Shown: positions 47,135-56,063, counted from the stretch's first letter. The stretch is DNA of 64,000 nt from Rhodococcus qingshengii JCM 15477 (GCF_023221595.1 NZ_CP096563.1:1718501-1782500); one strand, 5' to 3'. Program-made: numbers and translations. Notes: generated from the sequence alone by a model not told the origin.

Positions 47135-48280
47135 ATGACACAGGATTACGACGGCATCGGTTCCATCGATGACCTGCACCAGGCTGCGCGCGAGGCGGCC
47201 GGGTACGAAAACTTCGGCAGCGAAAGCTATCTCGAAGGACTTCGAGTTCTCCTCGAGTCGTTCCAGAACGAGGCCGACCTCACTCCTCACGGCAAGGTGA
47301 TCGCTCGCAAGATGATCGTCGGAGCGCTCGCGGGTCGCCTGACCAGTGAGGCCGGATTCGCGAAATATCCAGAGCACGTAGATGTTCCGATCGAACGCCC
47401 GATCTTCGTGGTCGGGTTGACCCGCACCGGCAGCACCGCGCTGCACCGCTTGCTCGGTGCCGACCCAGCGCATCAGGGCGCCGAGATGTGGCTCGCCGAG
47501 ACGCCGCAGCCGCGCCCCGAGCGCGACACGTGGTCGGAGAACGAAGATTACGTTCGCTCCGACGCCTTCTACCGTGCTCGCCAGCGTAACGAGGCAGACC
47601 TGATGAAGGTTCATTTCATGGGGGCGGAGGAGGTCGAGGAATGCTGGCGGCTGCTGCAGCAGACGATGCTCTCGACCGCGTTCGAGACGGTGGCGTACGT
47701 GCCGAGTTACACCCGGTGGCTGGCGGAGCAGGACTGGACCGAAACATATGCGCGGCACAAGAAGAACCTGCAGTTGATCGGGCTGCACGACCAGGACAGA
47801 CGGTGGGTGCTCAAAAGCCCGAGCCATGTCTTCGCGATCGACGAGATCATGTCGGTCTATCCGGATGCACTGTTCGTTCGGACCTTCCGGGACCCGTTGA
47901 CATCGATGGCGTCCACCTTCAGCCTCGTAGAGCAGGGCGGACACGACATGTCGAGGGCCTTCGATCGTCCGGCCATCGGGCGCACGCAACTGGAGTTGTG
48001 GGCGCGAGGGAATGCGAACTTCAACAATGCCCGTAGCCGTTACAACCCCGATCAGTTCATCGACGTCGACTACAAGGACTTCATCGCCGATGCGGTCGGC
48101 ACCGTCGAGAAGATCTATGCACAGTTCGCCCTGCCCTTCACAGACGACGCCCGCGCCGCGGTGGAGGCGTCGCATCAGGCCAGCCTTGCCGAGCACCGTC
48201 GTCCGTCGCATCGCTATTCGCTCGAGGATTTCGGCGTGAGCGCTGCCGACGTCGAAGCGAAGTTCGCCACCACACCCTGA
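47135..48280 (+). CDS. PAPS-dependent sulfotransferase
   Basis: 381 residues of the Sulfotransfer_3 type. The 5'-phosphosulfate loop is FVVGLTRTGSTALHRLLGAD (Arg97-Thr101). The 3'-phosphate site is the FVRTFRDPLTSMAS region, and WVLKSPSHVFAIDEIM lies between them. It transfers the sulfuryl group from PAPS to a hydroxyl acceptor, leaving PAP. The N-terminal 85 residues are a helical cap common in actinobacterial relatives. It follows PAPS synthesis, SnoaL and SDR genes in the same orientation, and ends at a 22-bp hairpin. Acceptor unknown; a steroid, polyketide or lipid alcohol would fit the SnoaL/SDR company. Confidence 0.9.
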   Translation: MTQDYDGIGSIDDLHQAAREAAGYENFGSESYLEGLRVLLESFQNEADLTPHGKVIARKMIVGALAGRLTSEAGFAKYPEHVDVPIERPIFVVGLTRTGSTALHRLLGADPAHQGAEMWLAETPQPRPERDTWSENEDYVRSDAFYRARQRNEADLMKVHFMGAEEVEECWRLLQQTMLSTAFETVAYVPSYTRWLAEQDWTETYARHKKNLQLIGLHDQDRRWVLKSPSHVFAIDEIMSVYPDALFVRTFRDPLTSMASTFSLVEQGGHDMSRAFDRPAIGRTQLELWARGNANFNNARSRYNPDQFIDVDYKDFIADAVGTVEKIYAQFALPFTDDARAAVEASHQASLAEHRRPSHRYSLEDFGVSAADVEAKFATTP

Positions 48281-48289
48281 AGCCCTCCG

Positions 48290-48339
48290 GCCCTGTGCGC
48301 CTTTTTGGTAGTGCCGACTACCAAAAAGGCGCACAGGGC
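48290..48339. terminator. Long 22-bp hairpin after the sulfotransferase gene
   Basis: A perfect inverted repeat, 48290-48311 with 48318-48339, around TGCCGA. The arms include CGCCTTTTTGGTAG / CTACCAAAAAGGCG. It lies 10 nt after the sulfotransferase stop and 30 nt before the next ATG, so it either separates two transcripts or attenuates read-through. The T-run is inside the stem, not after it. Confidence 0.6.
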
Positions 48340-48368
48340 GAAGCCCTAACCGAAACAAGGAGATTCAC

Positions 48369-49430
48369 ATGAATGCTGTTTGGGAAAAGTTCTGCGCAGA
48401 TCTGCTCGAGGTCGGAAAGGTCCTGGAAGACGAGATCGTCCCTCAGGATCCGCTGACTCAAGCCGAGGGCGTCCGCTACCTGAGTCGGTTGCTTCGGTAC
48501 GGCACGATCAACTGTGTCGAGTACACCGATCCGCGGTGGCCGCAGTTCTCGTCGGCTCCGAACCCGAACATGATGACGAAGATCGGTGCCGACAACCCGG
48601 ACAACGTCTACATGCGCGCCAACATCTCCGGTAAGTACAACTACCGGATCATCGGCACCCGAGGCACCGTCCCGCTGATCACCTTCGGCTCGCGCGTAAA
48701 TCGGTACCACATCGACGGCACCATGCTGCAGACCGGCGATCTGCATATCCACGACCTCGAGGTCGACGAGAACGGCCGTTTCGAGTTCATCGCGAGCGTC
48801 GACAAGCCCGATGAGGGCGCTTGGCTGCCTTTGGCGCCCGACAGCAACCTCATCTCCGTTCGGCAAACTCACCAGGATCGGCGCAACGAGGTCATCGGTG
48901 ATCTGACCATCGAATGCCTGAACCCGGACGGGGAGTTCGTCCCGTTGACTCCGGAAGAGATCGGCGAGCGCCTCACCAAGTCCGTCGGGATCGTGAAGGG
49001 GATGGCGGAGACCTTCCTGGAATGGTCGCGCAAATTCCAGCCGCACACCAACGAGATCTTCGACTGGGGACAGGACTACTTCCAGGACGCCGGCGGCGAT
49101 CCGACGATCTTCTACTTCCACGGTTACTGGAAGCTCGCCGAAGACGAGGCGTGGGTCATCGAGACCGAGGTTCCGAACTGCGAGTACTTCAACTTCGTGC
49201 TGCAGAACTTCTGGGTCGAGTCCCTCGACTACAACCGCACGAACATCTACATCAACAATCACACCGCGAAGCTCAACGACGACGGCACCATGACAATCGT
49301 CGTGGCGGCGAAGGATCCGGGTTATGGCAACTGGATCGACACCGATTCGCATGCCGAGGGGACATGGGCGCTGCGCTGGATCAAGGCGGACTCGCACCCG
49401 ATCCCGACGTCGAAGGTAGTCAAGATCTGA
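48369..49430 (+). CDS. DUF1214 domain-containing protein
   Basis: 353 residues. The C-terminal 120 or so form DUF1214 (FYFHGYWKLAEDEAWVIE, NCEYFNFVLQNFW, DPGYGNWIDTDSHAEGTWAL); the N-terminal part is a family-specific region (EGVRYLSRLLRYG, YRIIGTRGTVPLITFG). No signal peptide or catalytic motif is recognised. Genes of this class are often found beside sulfotransferase or SDR genes in actinobacteria, from memory. AAGGAG lies 6 nt before the ATG. Role in the island unknown. Confidence 0.82.
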   Translation: MNAVWEKFCADLLEVGKVLEDEIVPQDPLTQAEGVRYLSRLLRYGTINCVEYTDPRWPQFSSAPNPNMMTKIGADNPDNVYMRANISGKYNYRIIGTRGTVPLITFGSRVNRYHIDGTMLQTGDLHIHDLEVDENGRFEFIASVDKPDEGAWLPLAPDSNLISVRQTHQDRRNEVIGDLTIECLNPDGEFVPLTPEEIGERLTKSVGIVKGMAETFLEWSRKFQPHTNEIFDWGQDYFQDAGGDPTIFYFHGYWKLAEDEAWVIETEVPNCEYFNFVLQNFWVESLDYNRTNIYINNHTAKLNDDGTMTIVVAAKDPGYGNWIDTDSHAEGTWALRWIKADSHPIPTSKVVKI

Positions 49431-49454
49431 CACGCTGACGGAGATTGGGAACGT

Positions 49455-51113
49455 ATGTACACCAGGAAGATTAGGTTCGGCCCTCGCTTTGTCGCGCTCG
49501 GGCTTGCCGGTGCATTGATGTTGGCCGGCTGCGCGTCGAGCAGTGGGGACAACTCGGGATCGGCTTCACCGAGCAGTAGTGGCGCAGCTGGTTTTGTGGG
49601 CGCCCCAGATGTGGGGGAGCGGATCGACGGCGGTGTTCTCACCTTCGGGTCCTATTCGTTCCCTTCCTCGTTGGACCCCACGAGAACGCAAGCCGCCGGT
49701 TCGACCGGCGGAACCGAAATGGCCGCGATTTACGACACGCTGGTACGCAGCGACTCCACAAACGGGAGCTTCGTGCCACAACTCGCGAAGACACTGTCGA
49801 ACAACAGCGACTTCACCTCGTACACCGTCACTTTGGCTGACGGCCTCACCTTCAGCGACGGAAGTCCGCTCGACGCGGAAGCGGTGAAGTGGAGTATCGA
49901 TCGATTCGTGGCAGGCAAGGGTGATGTATCGCAGACCTGGCTCAACATCGTGGATCGGATCGAGACGCCCGACGCCACCACAGTCGAATTCGTGCTCGAG
50001 CGGCCCTGGCGTCAATTCCCGGCGCTGTTGTCGCTCGGGCCCGGAATGATCGTTGCGCGAAGTTCAGGGGGAGAGGCAGGGTCGGTTTCAGGAACCGGGG
50101 AGAGAGCGTTCACACCGATCGGGGCGGGTCCGTTCACCTTGGCCAAGTTCGCCCCGCACGAAGAACTGGTACTCGCCGCACGCACGGATTATCAGGGCGG
50201 TAAACCTCCACTGGACACAGTGCGGTTTGTTCCCACGTCGGGTGCGCAGTCTCAGTACGAATCGTTGAAGAGCGGCCAGATCGACATGACGTACATCCTC
50301 CGCGACGAGGCCGTGATCGAACAAGCTCTCGACGACGGATACTCGGGTTACCTCAGTCCGACCGGACAGAACGGGATTGGCACGATCAACAACCGTGAGG
50401 GCAAGCCCGGGGCCGATGTTCGCGTCCGTCAGGCGATCGCCTACGGGGTGGATCCGGCGGCGGTCAATACCCGGGCGAACAACGGATTGGGCACCGCCAG
50501 TTCCGAACTGGTCCCGCAGACGTCACGTTGGTACAACAACACAGCAGGCATTCCGTTCGATCAGGTGAAGGCAAAGGCGCTGCTCGATCAAGCGAAGTCC
50601 GACGGGTACGACGGGAAACTCCGCTACCTCACCACCTCGGAGCCGAGCCAACAGGCGACGGCACTGACGGTTCAGGCGTCGCTGAACGCGATCGGTTTCG
50701 ACGTCACCATCGACTACGCGACCGATGTGACCGATCTGGTTCGACGGGTATACAAGGACCACGATTTCGACATGACCAGAGGTGGCGCTCCGGTCGGAGA
50801 AGAAGCGCCGTACCTCAATTTGTACAACAGTATGGCCAGTGATTCGAAGAACAACCCGTCCGGCTTCGCGGACCCGGAGATGGACGCGATGATCACAGCT
50901 GTGCAGACGGCATCGACGGACGATGCTGTCCGTGAGGCGATCAGCAAGGTGCAGGAGTACGCCAACGCGACTGTGCCTTACGTGATCTGGGGGCCGGCGT
51001 CGGTGTTGACCGCATGGGACGGCAATGTTCACGGCGTCGTACGCAACATCACCGACATCATGTTCTTGGGCGGCGCTTGGATCTCGCCCAACGGCGAAAC
51101 GGTGGAACGATGA
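49455..51113 (+). CDS. Family 5 ABC substrate-binding lipoprotein (peptide/nickel type)
   Basis: 552 residues. A lipoprotein signal peptide ends in LMLAGC (Cys26), followed by a Ser/Gly-rich linker and an SBP_bac_5 domain (DGLTFSDGSPLDAEAVKWSI, PFTLAKFAPHEELVLAA, RQAIAYGVDP, PYVIWGPASVL). It should be anchored outside the membrane and bind an oligopeptide or other bulky solute. No permease or ATPase genes accompany it, so it must share a transporter encoded elsewhere. Its stop overlaps the LLM gene (ATGA). Confidence 0.9.
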   Translation: MYTRKIRFGPRFVALGLAGALMLAGCASSSGDNSGSASPSSSGAAGFVGAPDVGERIDGGVLTFGSYSFPSSLDPTRTQAAGSTGGTEMAAIYDTLVRSDSTNGSFVPQLAKTLSNNSDFTSYTVTLADGLTFSDGSPLDAEAVKWSIDRFVAGKGDVSQTWLNIVDRIETPDATTVEFVLERPWRQFPALLSLGPGMIVARSSGGEAGSVSGTGERAFTPIGAGPFTLAKFAPHEELVLAARTDYQGGKPPLDTVRFVPTSGAQSQYESLKSGQIDMTYILRDEAVIEQALDDGYSGYLSPTGQNGIGTINNREGKPGADVRVRQAIAYGVDPAAVNTRANNGLGTASSELVPQTSRWYNNTAGIPFDQVKAKALLDQAKSDGYDGKLRYLTTSEPSQQATALTVQASLNAIGFDVTIDYATDVTDLVRRVYKDHDFDMTRGGAPVGEEAPYLNLYNSMASDSKNNPSGFADPEMDAMITAVQTASTDDAVREAISKVQEYANATVPYVIWGPASVLTAWDGNVHGVVRNITDIMFLGGAWISPNGETVER

Positions 51114-51985
51114 AGTGGTCCTTGGCCGGTGCGATGATCGACGCCCTGGAACTGTGCGAGTTGGCGCAGGTCGCCGAAGAGGTGGGGTTCGACGGAATCG
51201 CGATGCCGGATTCCGTGTTCTATCCGGAGCAGGTGTCGGCGCCGTACCCGTACACTGCTGACGGGAAGCGGATGTGGGCGCCCGAGACGCCGATGCCTGA
51301 TCCGTTCATTGCCATGGCGGCGATGGCGGCCGTCACATCGCGAATTCAGTTCTACACCAACGTGTTCAAACTTCCACTGCGCGATCCGCTGTTGGTAGCC
51401 AAGCAGGTCGCGACCATGGCCGTGATGTCGCGAAACCGCGTCGCTCTCGGCGTCGGTTTGTCCTGGATTCCCGAGGAATTCACCTTCACCGGTACCGAGA
51501 TGCGCACCCGCGGCGCGCGTACCGACGAAGCCATCGAGATCATCAAGGCGGTGTGTGCGGGACGTGGGCCGGAATGGGTCGAATACCACGGCAAGCACTA
51601 CGATTTCGACGCTCTGATGATCAGTCCTGCTCCGGAGATTCCGGTTCCGATCTACATCGGTGGGCACAGCGAACCGGGGTTGCGTCGTGCAGCCAGGCTG
51701 GCTGACGGTTGGATGTCGGTGAACACGACCAAAGCCGAATTAGCCTGCGCCATCGATCGTCTCACGGAATTGCGGGTCGAGTACGGTCGTGCCGATGTTC
51801 CTTTCGGCGTCAACGTCTCGCCGACGGATGTTCGTGATCTGGACGGATATCGCGAACTCGAGACTCTCGGAGTCACGGAAATCAGAGTTTTGCCCTGGTA
51901 TCACTACGGAGTTGACGCCGGTGATCGTCAGGGACGACTCGACTCCGTTCGGCGGTTTGCCGAGGAGGTCATCGCTCAGTACTGA
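51110..51985 (+). CDS. LLM-class F420/FMN-dependent oxidoreductase
   Basis: 291-residue luciferase-like TIM barrel. Typical stretches are EEVGFDGIAMPDS, VFKLPLRDPLLVAKQVATM, RVALGVGLSWIPEEF, RGARTDEAIEIIKAVC and PVPIYIGGHSEPGLRRAA. Many rhodococcal members use F420 and act on steroid or polyketide-like compounds. Translationally coupled to the substrate-binding protein and probably the last gene of the sulfation-island transcript. Convergent 10-nt overlap with the TetR gene. Confidence 0.87.
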   Translation: MKWSLAGAMIDALELCELAQVAEEVGFDGIAMPDSVFYPEQVSAPYPYTADGKRMWAPETPMPDPFIAMAAMAAVTSRIQFYTNVFKLPLRDPLLVAKQVATMAVMSRNRVALGVGLSWIPEEFTFTGTEMRTRGARTDEAIEIIKAVCAGRGPEWVEYHGKHYDFDALMISPAPEIPVPIYIGGHSEPGLRRAARLADGWMSVNTTKAELACAIDRLTELRVEYGRADVPFGVNVSPTDVRDLDGYRELETLGVTEIRVLPWYHYGVDAGDRQGRLDSVRRFAEEVIAQY

Positions 51986-52536
51986 TCGATCAGCGTCTGC
52001 ATCGCCCGGCCGTAGAGTTTTGCCAACTCGTCGCGATCTGCGGACTGGGGGATACTTTCGTCGCTGAGGACGCTCAACAGCCCGGACACCTGGGCGGAGA
52101 CCAGGAGTGCGCGGGTGTACGCGTCTTCGCCGTCTAGACGAGCGGCGAGATTGGTGGCGAATACTCCGGTCATGTCTCGGAGTCGCTCCCGGATGCGTGG
52201 ACTGTCCGATGCTCGCATGAGCGCTGTGTACACCGACAGCATCCGGGCGTCGGCCTTGCCCAGGACGAAGGCGGCGATTCGCTCACCGAGGGTGTCGAGT
52301 GGGCCGTCGAACTGGCCTTCGAAGTAGTCCGCAACCGGCGTGGTTTCCAGGAACAGTGCTTCTTTGGACCCGAAATGCCGGATGACCAGGGCCGGATCGA
52401 TTCCGGCAACTTTGGCGATGGCGCGAACTGACGTGCCGCCGAACCCGTGCTCGCCGAACAGTTGGAACGCCGCCGCGCGAATCGCCTCGGATGTCGAGGG
52501 TTGCTCCTGCTCTGGCGTGTGCCTCGTGGGTGTCAC
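51976..52536 (-). CDS. TetR-family regulator
   Basis: 186 residues. The HTH lies at about residues 15-60 (AIRAAAFQLFGEHGFGGTSV, then RAIAKVAGIDPALVIRHFGS), with the C-terminal domain of the TetR_C_17/PsrA-like kind (LSVLSDESIPQSADRDELAK). The GTG at 52536 is the start. It diverges from a membrane protein gene across a region holding three copies of GTCAAC-N3-GTTGAC, so it is almost certainly its own repressor and that of the neighbour. Confidence 0.9.
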   Translation of the reverse strand: MTPTRHTPEQEQPSTSEAIRAAAFQLFGEHGFGGTSVRAIAKVAGIDPALVIRHFGSKEALFLETTPVADYFEGQFDGPLDTLGERIAAFVLGKADARMLSVYTALMRASDSPRIRERLRDMTGVFATNLAARLDGEDAYTRALLVSAQVSGLLSVLSDESIPQSADRDELAKLYGRAMQTLIDQY

Positions 52537-52571
52537 GACATCGACCTCTGTGCTCGCTCGCCGACCGCGTT

Positions 52572-52634
52572 GTCAACGGCGTTGACTATAACGTGTCAAC
52601 GGTGTTGACTGTTGAGTCTGTCAACGGTGTTGAC
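52572..52634. promoter_or_regulatory. Triple TetR operator GTCAAC-N3-GTTGAC
   Basis: Three 15-bp inverted repeats: GTCAACGGCGTTGAC (52572-52586), GTCAACGGTGTTGAC (52595-52609) and GTCAACGGTGTTGAC (52620-52634). Start-to-start spacing is 23 and 25 bp, about two helical turns, suiting stacked dimers on one face. Confidence 0.85.
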
Positions 52635-52667
52635 AGCTAGATGCGGTTAGTGAAGAGAGCGTGGAAT

Positions 52668-53684
52668 ATGACAGATACCGACGTCCGAGTACCCAGCGAA
52701 GAAGTTGTCGATCCGCCGACCAATTGGAAGATGGTGGGCAGTGGACTCGCATTTCCGTTGTTCTTCGTCATCATGTTCTGCCTGTGCTACGTCAGCGCCT
52801 TCCATTCGCCGACGCCGAATCAGGCACCGATCGTGGTGGTCGGGTCGCCGTCCGTCACGGCCCCGCTGATCGACGGAATCCAGGCTTCGTCGGGTGACAA
52901 GTTCGACATCGTTGCCACAGCCAACGCCGCCGACGCACTCTCTCGGATCGACAACCGCGATGCGATCGGCGCCATCGAGATCGGTGACGCCGTGACCGCA
53001 CATATCGCCACCGGCGCGGGCGCCTCGACGGTTTCCGTGGTGAGCAGCTTGGCGCATTCGGTTGCGGAGCAGACGGGGCAGCAGGTCACGGTGATCGACT
53101 CGGCGCCTGTCACGGCGCGCGACTCCTCGACTGTCGGACTCTTCTACTTCCTGATCGTCTGCACCCTCGGTGGCTACCTGACCATCACGGTGCTCAGTCA
53201 GGTTGCGCCGAGAATGCGGTTGCGAGAGCAGTATTCGATCCTGGCCGGTGCGGCGATACTCACCCCGCTCATAGCCTTCGGCATCACCAGCATCTTCATG
53301 CACGCCTTCGGGGCGTCATTCGGCCAGATCCTGCAACTGCTGGGAATCTCGATGGTTTACACGTTCACCGTCGGTGCGGTGAGCATTCTGCTCAATCGAC
53401 TGCTCGGCCAAGCCGCGATCTTCGCGGTGCTGACGGTGCTCGTTTTCATCAACTTCCCGAGTTCGGGTGGTGCCATTCCGGTGTCGTTCCTGCCGGGATT
53501 TTGGCAGCACATCCATTCGTTCTGGCTCGGATCGGCAGCCATGGAGCCCATCCGCTCCGTCATCTACTTCAGTGGCAACGGCGCCGGACCGCACCTGCTC
53601 GTTCTGGGGATCTGGCTGGTCGCGGCACTCGGCCTGACCGGACTGCTCGCCTCTCGCCAGTCGAAAAAGGCAGCAGCGCACTGA
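52668..53684 (+). CDS. ABC-2/DUF3533-like membrane protein
   Basis: 338 residues. One N-terminal helix (LAFPLFFVIMFCLCYVSAF), an extracytoplasmic domain of about 100 residues (VVVGSPSVTAPLIDGIQ to VIDSAPV), then five helices. This layout matches ABC-2-type permeases and DUF3533/YhgE-like proteins used in efflux or envelope export. No partner ATPase is present. ATG 52668 is chosen since an upstream ATG at 52641 would abut the operator; the ribosome site is weak. Expression is probably repressed by the divergent TetR until a toxic or lipid-like ligand appears. Confidence 0.75.
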   Translation: MTDTDVRVPSEEVVDPPTNWKMVGSGLAFPLFFVIMFCLCYVSAFHSPTPNQAPIVVVGSPSVTAPLIDGIQASSGDKFDIVATANAADALSRIDNRDAIGAIEIGDAVTAHIATGAGASTVSVVSSLAHSVAEQTGQQVTVIDSAPVTARDSSTVGLFYFLIVCTLGGYLTITVLSQVAPRMRLREQYSILAGAAILTPLIAFGITSIFMHAFGASFGQILQLLGISMVYTFTVGAVSILLNRLLGQAAIFAVLTVLVFINFPSSGGAIPVSFLPGFWQHIHSFWLGSAAMEPIRSVIYFSGNGAGPHLLVLGIWLVAALGLTGLLASRQSKKAAAH

Positions 53685-53688
53685 GTGT

Positions 53689-53716
53689 GGTGGGGCCGGC
53701 GATTGCCGACCCCACC
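53689..53716. terminator. Bidirectional terminator
   Basis: GGTGGGGCCGGC (53689-53700) pairs with GCCGACCCCACC (53705-53716) around GATT with one internal mismatch, between convergent genes. Confidence 0.6.
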
Positions 53717-53724
53717 CGAACCCT

Positions 53725-55656
53725 TTACTTCAGCCGTACCGCGTCGGTGCCCGGTCCGTCGAGCATCGCGGACCCTAGCAGGATGTCCGGAATGCCGAAC
53801 CCGTCGATCAGTGTCTCGACGTGGGGGCGCAGGGTGCGGCAACGCTCGTTGATTCCGCGCGTCACGGCCTTCGAACGCTCCACCGACAGATGCCGGTGCT
53901 CCATGAACCAGGCCTTGTCCTCTTCGATCACGGACAGTGCGTAGAGATCGCACACCTCGCCGAAGAGTTCCTTCGCGGTCTCGTCCTCACACGAGTCGAT
54001 GCCGGCGACGAATGCTTCCAAGATGACGCGCTCGATGTGCGCCTGAGCGGCTTTGAGTACGTGGTCCTGCACGAAGTTGAACGCGTCGAACGGGTTCTCC
54101 TCGCGCTTCTGCGCTGCCTGCAATCGCCTTGCCGCAGTGGCGAGTAGGTACTCTTCGCGGTCTTCGAACATCTTCATCTGGGTGCCGCGATTGAAGAGGC
54201 TGCCGTCCTCTTCGTTGTCCTGGCGAGTGTCGACGATCGTCTGCAGGATCTGCTGCGCTGCCGTGCGTTTCTTGACCACGTCGGAGACCGTCGTAGCGGC
54301 GAAGCGCATCCAGTCGACAGGGCTCATGCCGCGGACTTCGTCGGCGTAGGAGGTGAGGAGTTCTTTTGCGACCAACTGCGTCAGAACGTGGTTGTCACCC
54401 TCGAACGTGGTGAAGACGTCGGTGTCCGCCTTGAGTGCGGTGAGGCGGTTCTCGGCGAGATAGCCTGCGCCGCCGCAGGCTTCGCGTGCCTCCTGGATGG
54501 CCCGAGTGGCATGCCAGGTGTTGGCGGCCTTGAGTCCGGCGGCGCGACCTTCGAGTTCGCGCTGCTCCTGCGGATCCGGGTCGTCGCTGCTCTGGATGTC
54601 GTGCATCGCGGCGACGAGTTCGTTCTGTGCGAACTGCAGAGCGTACGAGCGGGCGATCAACGGCAGCAGGCGCTTCTGGTGGACGAGGTAGTCCATGATC
54701 AGGACTTCGTCGTCACTCTTCGGAGCACTGAACTGCCTGCGCTGCAGGGCGTATCGACCGGCGATGGCCAATCCGACGCGGGCGGCCGCTGCCGCGGAAC
54801 CACCGACGGTGACACGTCCACGAACCAGTGTGCCGACCATCGTGAAGAAACGACGGTTCGGGTTCTCGATCGCCGAGCTGTACGTGCCGTCCTCGGCGAC
54901 GTCGGCGTAACGGTTGAGTAGATTCTCACGCGGGATGCGGACCTGGTCGAAGACGATGCGGCCGTTGTCGACTCCGGGCAGTCCACCCTTGAGCCCGCAG
55001 TCGGACGTCGTGACGCCGGGGAGGTCGTTGCCGGCGTCGTCACGAATCGGCACGACAAAGCAGTGGACGCCCTGACTTTCGCCTCCGGTGATCAGCTGTG
55101 CGAACACCGCTGCGACGGTGGCGTGCTGGGCAGCGCCGCCGATGTAGTCCTTGCGAGAGGACGGAGTGGGGGAGTTGACGACGAACTCGCCCGTTTCGAC
55201 GTCGTAGGTCGCCGTGGTTTCGAGTTCCTGGACGTCGCTGCCGTGACCGGTCTCGGTCATCGCAAAGCAACCGAGCAGGTCCAGATCGATCAGCGGCTTG
55301 ACGTACGCCTGGTGGTGACGCTCGGTGCCGAGGTTTTCGATGGCGCCGCCGAACAGACCCCACTGGACGCCGGCCTTGACCATCAGTGAGAGGTCGGACA
55401 TCGCGAGCATCTCGATGCTGGTGACGGCGCCACCCGCGTCGCCCGTTCCGCCGTGAGAGACCGCGAAACCGTTTGCGGCGTACCCGAGATCGGCGAGGAC
55501 CCGCATCTGTTCGAGAGCCTTGGAGCGCGCAATGGCGGTGTTGGGTGTGTAGTGCGGAGCAAAACGTTCGTCGTTCAATTCGCCGCGAACGCGCTCACGC
55601 ACCTCCCGCCAGCGTCCGTCGAGTGTTGTCCTGAGGTGGTCCGCTGTGGTGGCCAT
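53725..55656 (-). CDS. Acyl-CoA dehydrogenase/oxidase (ACOX-like)
   Basis: 643 residues, longer than ordinary acyl-CoA dehydrogenases (about 380-400) and close to acyl-CoA oxidases. FAMTETGHGSDVQELET is the FAD-binding segment, VDNGRIVFDQVRIPRENLLN and RGRVTVGGSAAAAARVG follow, and EACGGAGYLAENRL and TTFEGDNHVLTQLVAKELL stand near the catalytic base region. It should introduce a trans-2 double bond into acyl-CoA. The ATG at 55656 was chosen because similarity begins soon after; the frame is open upstream. Alone on its strand here. Confidence 0.88.
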   Translation of the reverse strand: MATTADHLRTTLDGRWREVRERVRGELNDERFAPHYTPNTAIARSKALEQMRVLADLGYAANGFAVSHGGTGDAGGAVTSIEMLAMSDLSLMVKAGVQWGLFGGAIENLGTERHHQAYVKPLIDLDLLGCFAMTETGHGSDVQELETTATYDVETGEFVVNSPTPSSRKDYIGGAAQHATVAAVFAQLITGGESQGVHCFVVPIRDDAGNDLPGVTTSDCGLKGGLPGVDNGRIVFDQVRIPRENLLNRYADVAEDGTYSSAIENPNRRFFTMVGTLVRGRVTVGGSAAAAARVGLAIAGRYALQRRQFSAPKSDDEVLIMDYLVHQKRLLPLIARSYALQFAQNELVAAMHDIQSSDDPDPQEQRELEGRAAGLKAANTWHATRAIQEAREACGGAGYLAENRLTALKADTDVFTTFEGDNHVLTQLVAKELLTSYADEVRGMSPVDWMRFAATTVSDVVKKRTAAQQILQTIVDTRQDNEEDGSLFNRGTQMKMFEDREEYLLATAARRLQAAQKREENPFDAFNFVQDHVLKAAQAHIERVILEAFVAGIDSCEDETAKELFGEVCDLYALSVIEEDKAWFMEHRHLSVERSKAVTRGINERCRTLRPHVETLIDGFGIPDILLGSAMLDGPGTDAVRLK

Positions 55657-55715
55657 GGAACCGACGATAGCGCGTAGCGCACCGCGGGCAACCCGGTTCG
55701 ATCCCAACCTCACAT

Positions 55716-56063
55716 TCAGCAGGAGCCCGCGGCACCCGCTTCGATTCCTTGGCGGAAGAGTTCCTTCTCGCTCTCGGACATAGCCTGGTACGAAGGGTCG
55801 TTCTCGACGATCTTCAGGAAGTCGGCGCCCGCCGTCTGGGTCGACGTGTCGCCGCTCTGAACACGCTGCTGAACGTAGACGGACACCGCCGAACACCCGC
55901 CGAGAAACGCGGGGTCGGTGCTCGTCGCCGCGGTGGTTCGAGCCGAGTCGGTGGCACTCGGCGGCGACGAAACTGTCGCCTTGTCGTCGTTCGAAGCGTC
56001 CGAACCACACGATGTGAGAAGAATCGCAGCCGAGACCATCAGCGTCGTCAACAGTCGCTTCAT
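55716..56063 (-). CDS. Small secreted lipoprotein
   Basis: 115 residues. Lipoprotein signal peptide [19 protein letters not shown] with Cys19 as the lipidated residue, a Ser/Thr/Asp linker, then a short domain with two cysteines ([14 protein letters not shown] and the C-terminal AAGSC) that may form a disulfide. Function unknown. Divergent from hemL across 110 nt. Confidence 0.82.
   Translation of the reverse strand: MKRLLTTLMVSAAILLTSCGSDASNDDKATVSSPPSATDSARTTAATSTDPAFLGGCSAVSVYVQQRVQSGDTSTQTAGADFLKIVENDPSYQAMSESEKELFRQGIEAGAAGSC

Noticed and set aside
55657..56010. N-terminal extension of the acyl-CoA dehydrogenase
   Set aside because: The extended frame crosses the small lipoprotein gene and shows no family similarity; the ATG at 55656 gives a natural N-terminus.
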